Below are positions 62,879 to 64,000 of a stretch of DNA of 64,000 nt, in pieces. This stretch comes from Gammaproteobacteria bacterium (GTDB lineage: Bacteria; Pseudomonadota; Gammaproteobacteria; Pseudomonadales; Ketobacteraceae). Position 1 is the first letter of the stretch; the number at the start of each line of letters is the position of its first letter. A program made the position numbers and the translations under genes. Location: positions 1-64,000 of the forward strand of contig JABLXQ010000007.1 in assembly GCA_013178375.1 (NCBI GenBank), read 5' to 3'. The notes beneath the pieces were generated by a model. That model had not been told where the DNA came from and ran no database searches. It was given only the letters and a program-made list of their open reading frames with translations.

Positions 62879-64000
62879 ATGACAGCCCACGAAAAGGATC
62901 TGCAGAACGAACTGTCCCCCGCCGCGTTGGTGCAACGGGCACGCGATATGGTGCCCTACCTGCAGGAAACCGCAGCCCGCGCCGAAGCGGAGCGCCGCAT
63001 TCCGGTGGAAACCGTGCAGAAAATGAAGGACGCCGGTTTCTTCCGCGTACTGCAGCCCAAGCGCTGGGGCGGCTACCAGATGGACCCGCAAGTGTTCTTC
63101 GATATTCAATTGACGCTGGCGGAAGGCTGCATGTCCACCGCCTGGATTTACGGCGTGATCGCGGTGCACAACTGGCAGATCGCATTGTTCGATCTGAAAG
63201 CGCAGGAAGACATCTGGCGCGACGACACCAACGTGTTGATTGCATCGTCCTATATGCCGGTGGGCAAAGTGGTGTCGGTGGAAGGCGGTTTCAAATTCAG
63301 CGGACGCTGGGCGTTCTCCAGCGGCTGCGATCACTGCGACTGGGTGTTCCTCGGCGGCGTGGTGCCTCCCACTGCAGAAAATCCCGCACCGGACTACCGC
63401 ACCTTCCTGGTACCGCGCAGCGATTTCAAGGTGCTCGACACCTGGCACACCTTCGGCCTGCGCGGCACCGGCAGTAACGACATCGTGGTGGACGATGTGT
63501 TCGTGCCGGAGTACCGCACCCACAGTTCGCTGGACGGCTTCCGTGGCACCAATCCCGGCATCGATTCCAAAACCGTGCCGCTGTATAAAATTCCGTTTGG
63601 CCAGCTGTTCCCGCGCGCCGTGTCCGGTTCCACCATCGGCGCCACCCAGGGTGCAATCAATGCGTACCGCGATGTGGCATCGAAGCGGATCGGCACCAAC
63701 ACCGGCGCCAAGACTGCCGAAGATCCCCATGCACAAATGGCGGTGGCCCGCGCCCAGGCGCTGGTGGACCAGCTCAAGCTTCGCCTGAATGTGATTTTCG
63801 ACCGGCTGATGGACGATGCCCGCCGCGGCGAAGCCACCGACATGACACAACGCATCCAGTACCGCTATGAGTCCGCTGCCGTGCCGGAAGCCTGTCTGGC
63901 GGAAGTGCTGGAACTGCAAAAGATGTGCGGCGGCCGTGGCATTTTCACCAGCAGTCCGCTGCAGCGTTTTGTGCTGGATATTCTGGCCGGACGCGCCCAC
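62879..64000 (+). CDS. hsaA: 3-HSA hydroxylase oxygenase HsaA (partial, runs off the edge)
   Basis: Flavin-dependent monooxygenase of the acyl-CoA dehydrogenase fold; it hydroxylates the aromatised A ring (3-HSA) to the catechol used by HsaC. Visible are RRIPVETVQKMKDAGFFRVL, WGGYQMDPQVFFD, GCMSTAWIYGVIAVHNWQ, FSGRWAFSSGCDHCDW and TFGLRGTGSNDIVV. The frame is open to the right edge, so the last few tens of residues are missing. GAGA lies 8 bases before ATG 62879; ATG 62873, two codons earlier, is also possible. hsaD would be expected further on. Confidence 0.95.
   Translation, partial: MTAHEKDLQNELSPAALVQRARDMVPYLQETAARAEAERRIPVETVQKMKDAGFFRVLQPKRWGGYQMDPQVFFDIQLTLAEGCMSTAWIYGVIAVHNWQIALFDLKAQEDIWRDDTNVLIASSYMPVGKVVSVEGGFKFSGRWAFSSGCDHCDWVFLGGVVPPTAENPAPDYRTFLVPRSDFKVLDTWHTFGLRGTGSNDIVVDDVFVPEYRTHSSLDGFRGTNPGIDSKTVPLYKIPFGQLFPRAVSGSTIGATQGAINAYRDVASKRIGTNTGAKTAEDPHAQMAVARAQALVDQLKLRLNVIFDRLMDDARRGEATDMTQRIQYRYESAAVPEACLAEVLELQKMCGGRGIFTSSPLQRFVLDILAGRAH

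Noticed and set aside
62729..64000. 423-codon minus-strand frame at the right edge
   Set aside because: The plus strand encodes HsaA in this stretch; the minus frame is its shadow.

Overview
The window looks like chromosomal DNA of a free-living, probably marine, gammaproteobacterium. Evidence: dinG, DNA polymerase II (polB), exonuclease III and tesB of clearly gammaproteobacterial type, a TRAP transporter with TatT and AdeT-like parts, c-di-GMP genes, and moderately high GC with strong third-position bias that creates very long antisense shadow frames. I cannot name the genus. No rRNA, tRNA, CRISPR array, transposase or phage gene was seen.

Region 1 (1-31 kb) is mostly housekeeping and stress functions. 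It holds a membrane diguanylate cyclase and a PilZ protein; an AT-rich gap with clustered DnaA-box-like sites; dinG; a three-gene TRAP transporter unit; tesB; a polB-xth pair; a Crp-like regulator; a peptidase/phosphoesterase pair; a DUF4197 lipoprotein; a PreP-type M16 protease; a copper-resistance block (small Cys/His-rich protein, multicopper oxidase, CopB, Cu+ ATPase); an orphan lipoprotein; and an alkylsulfatase. Two roughly 110-120 bp palindromic elements sit between convergent genes (3690-3811 and 11530-11639). They have unrelated arms but a shared, covarying core.

Region 2 (31-44.4 kb) is accessory in character. Its most striking gene (31391-33199) encodes a predicted MACPF/perforin-like protein with an N-terminal SAM-like domain and a C-terminal beta-trefoil-like domain. 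It is preceded by the remnant of another reading frame. Convergent to it is a 792-residue fusion of a hydroxysteroid-dehydrogenase-like SDR to an aldehyde dehydrogenase. Then come a MerR regulator divergent from a DUF2938/DUF2798 pair with a well-formed MerR-type promoter, an epoxide-hydrolase-like enzyme, a small unknown protein with a possible Cys/His/Asp arrangement, and two tandem paralogous LVIVD-repeat lipoproteins.

Region 3 (44.5-64 kb, running off the right edge) is a steroid-nucleus degradation cluster closely resembling the actinobacterial KstR2-regulon set. Fourteen genes on the minus strand (ipdA, ipdB, DUF35 + SCP2-type thiolase, ipdC, echA20, four acyl-CoA dehydrogenases, fadA6, two SDRs including ipdF, MaoC, thiolase) should take the C/D-ring propionate (HIP) to central metabolites. 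The divergent plus-strand set fadD3-hsaC-hsaB-hsaA activates HIP and opens the aromatised A ring. hsaD and a KstR2-type regulator are not in view. Candidate operators are inverted repeats at 45764, 59590 and 62238. Two short tandem repeats that copy the stop-codon end of the preceding gene flank fadA6.
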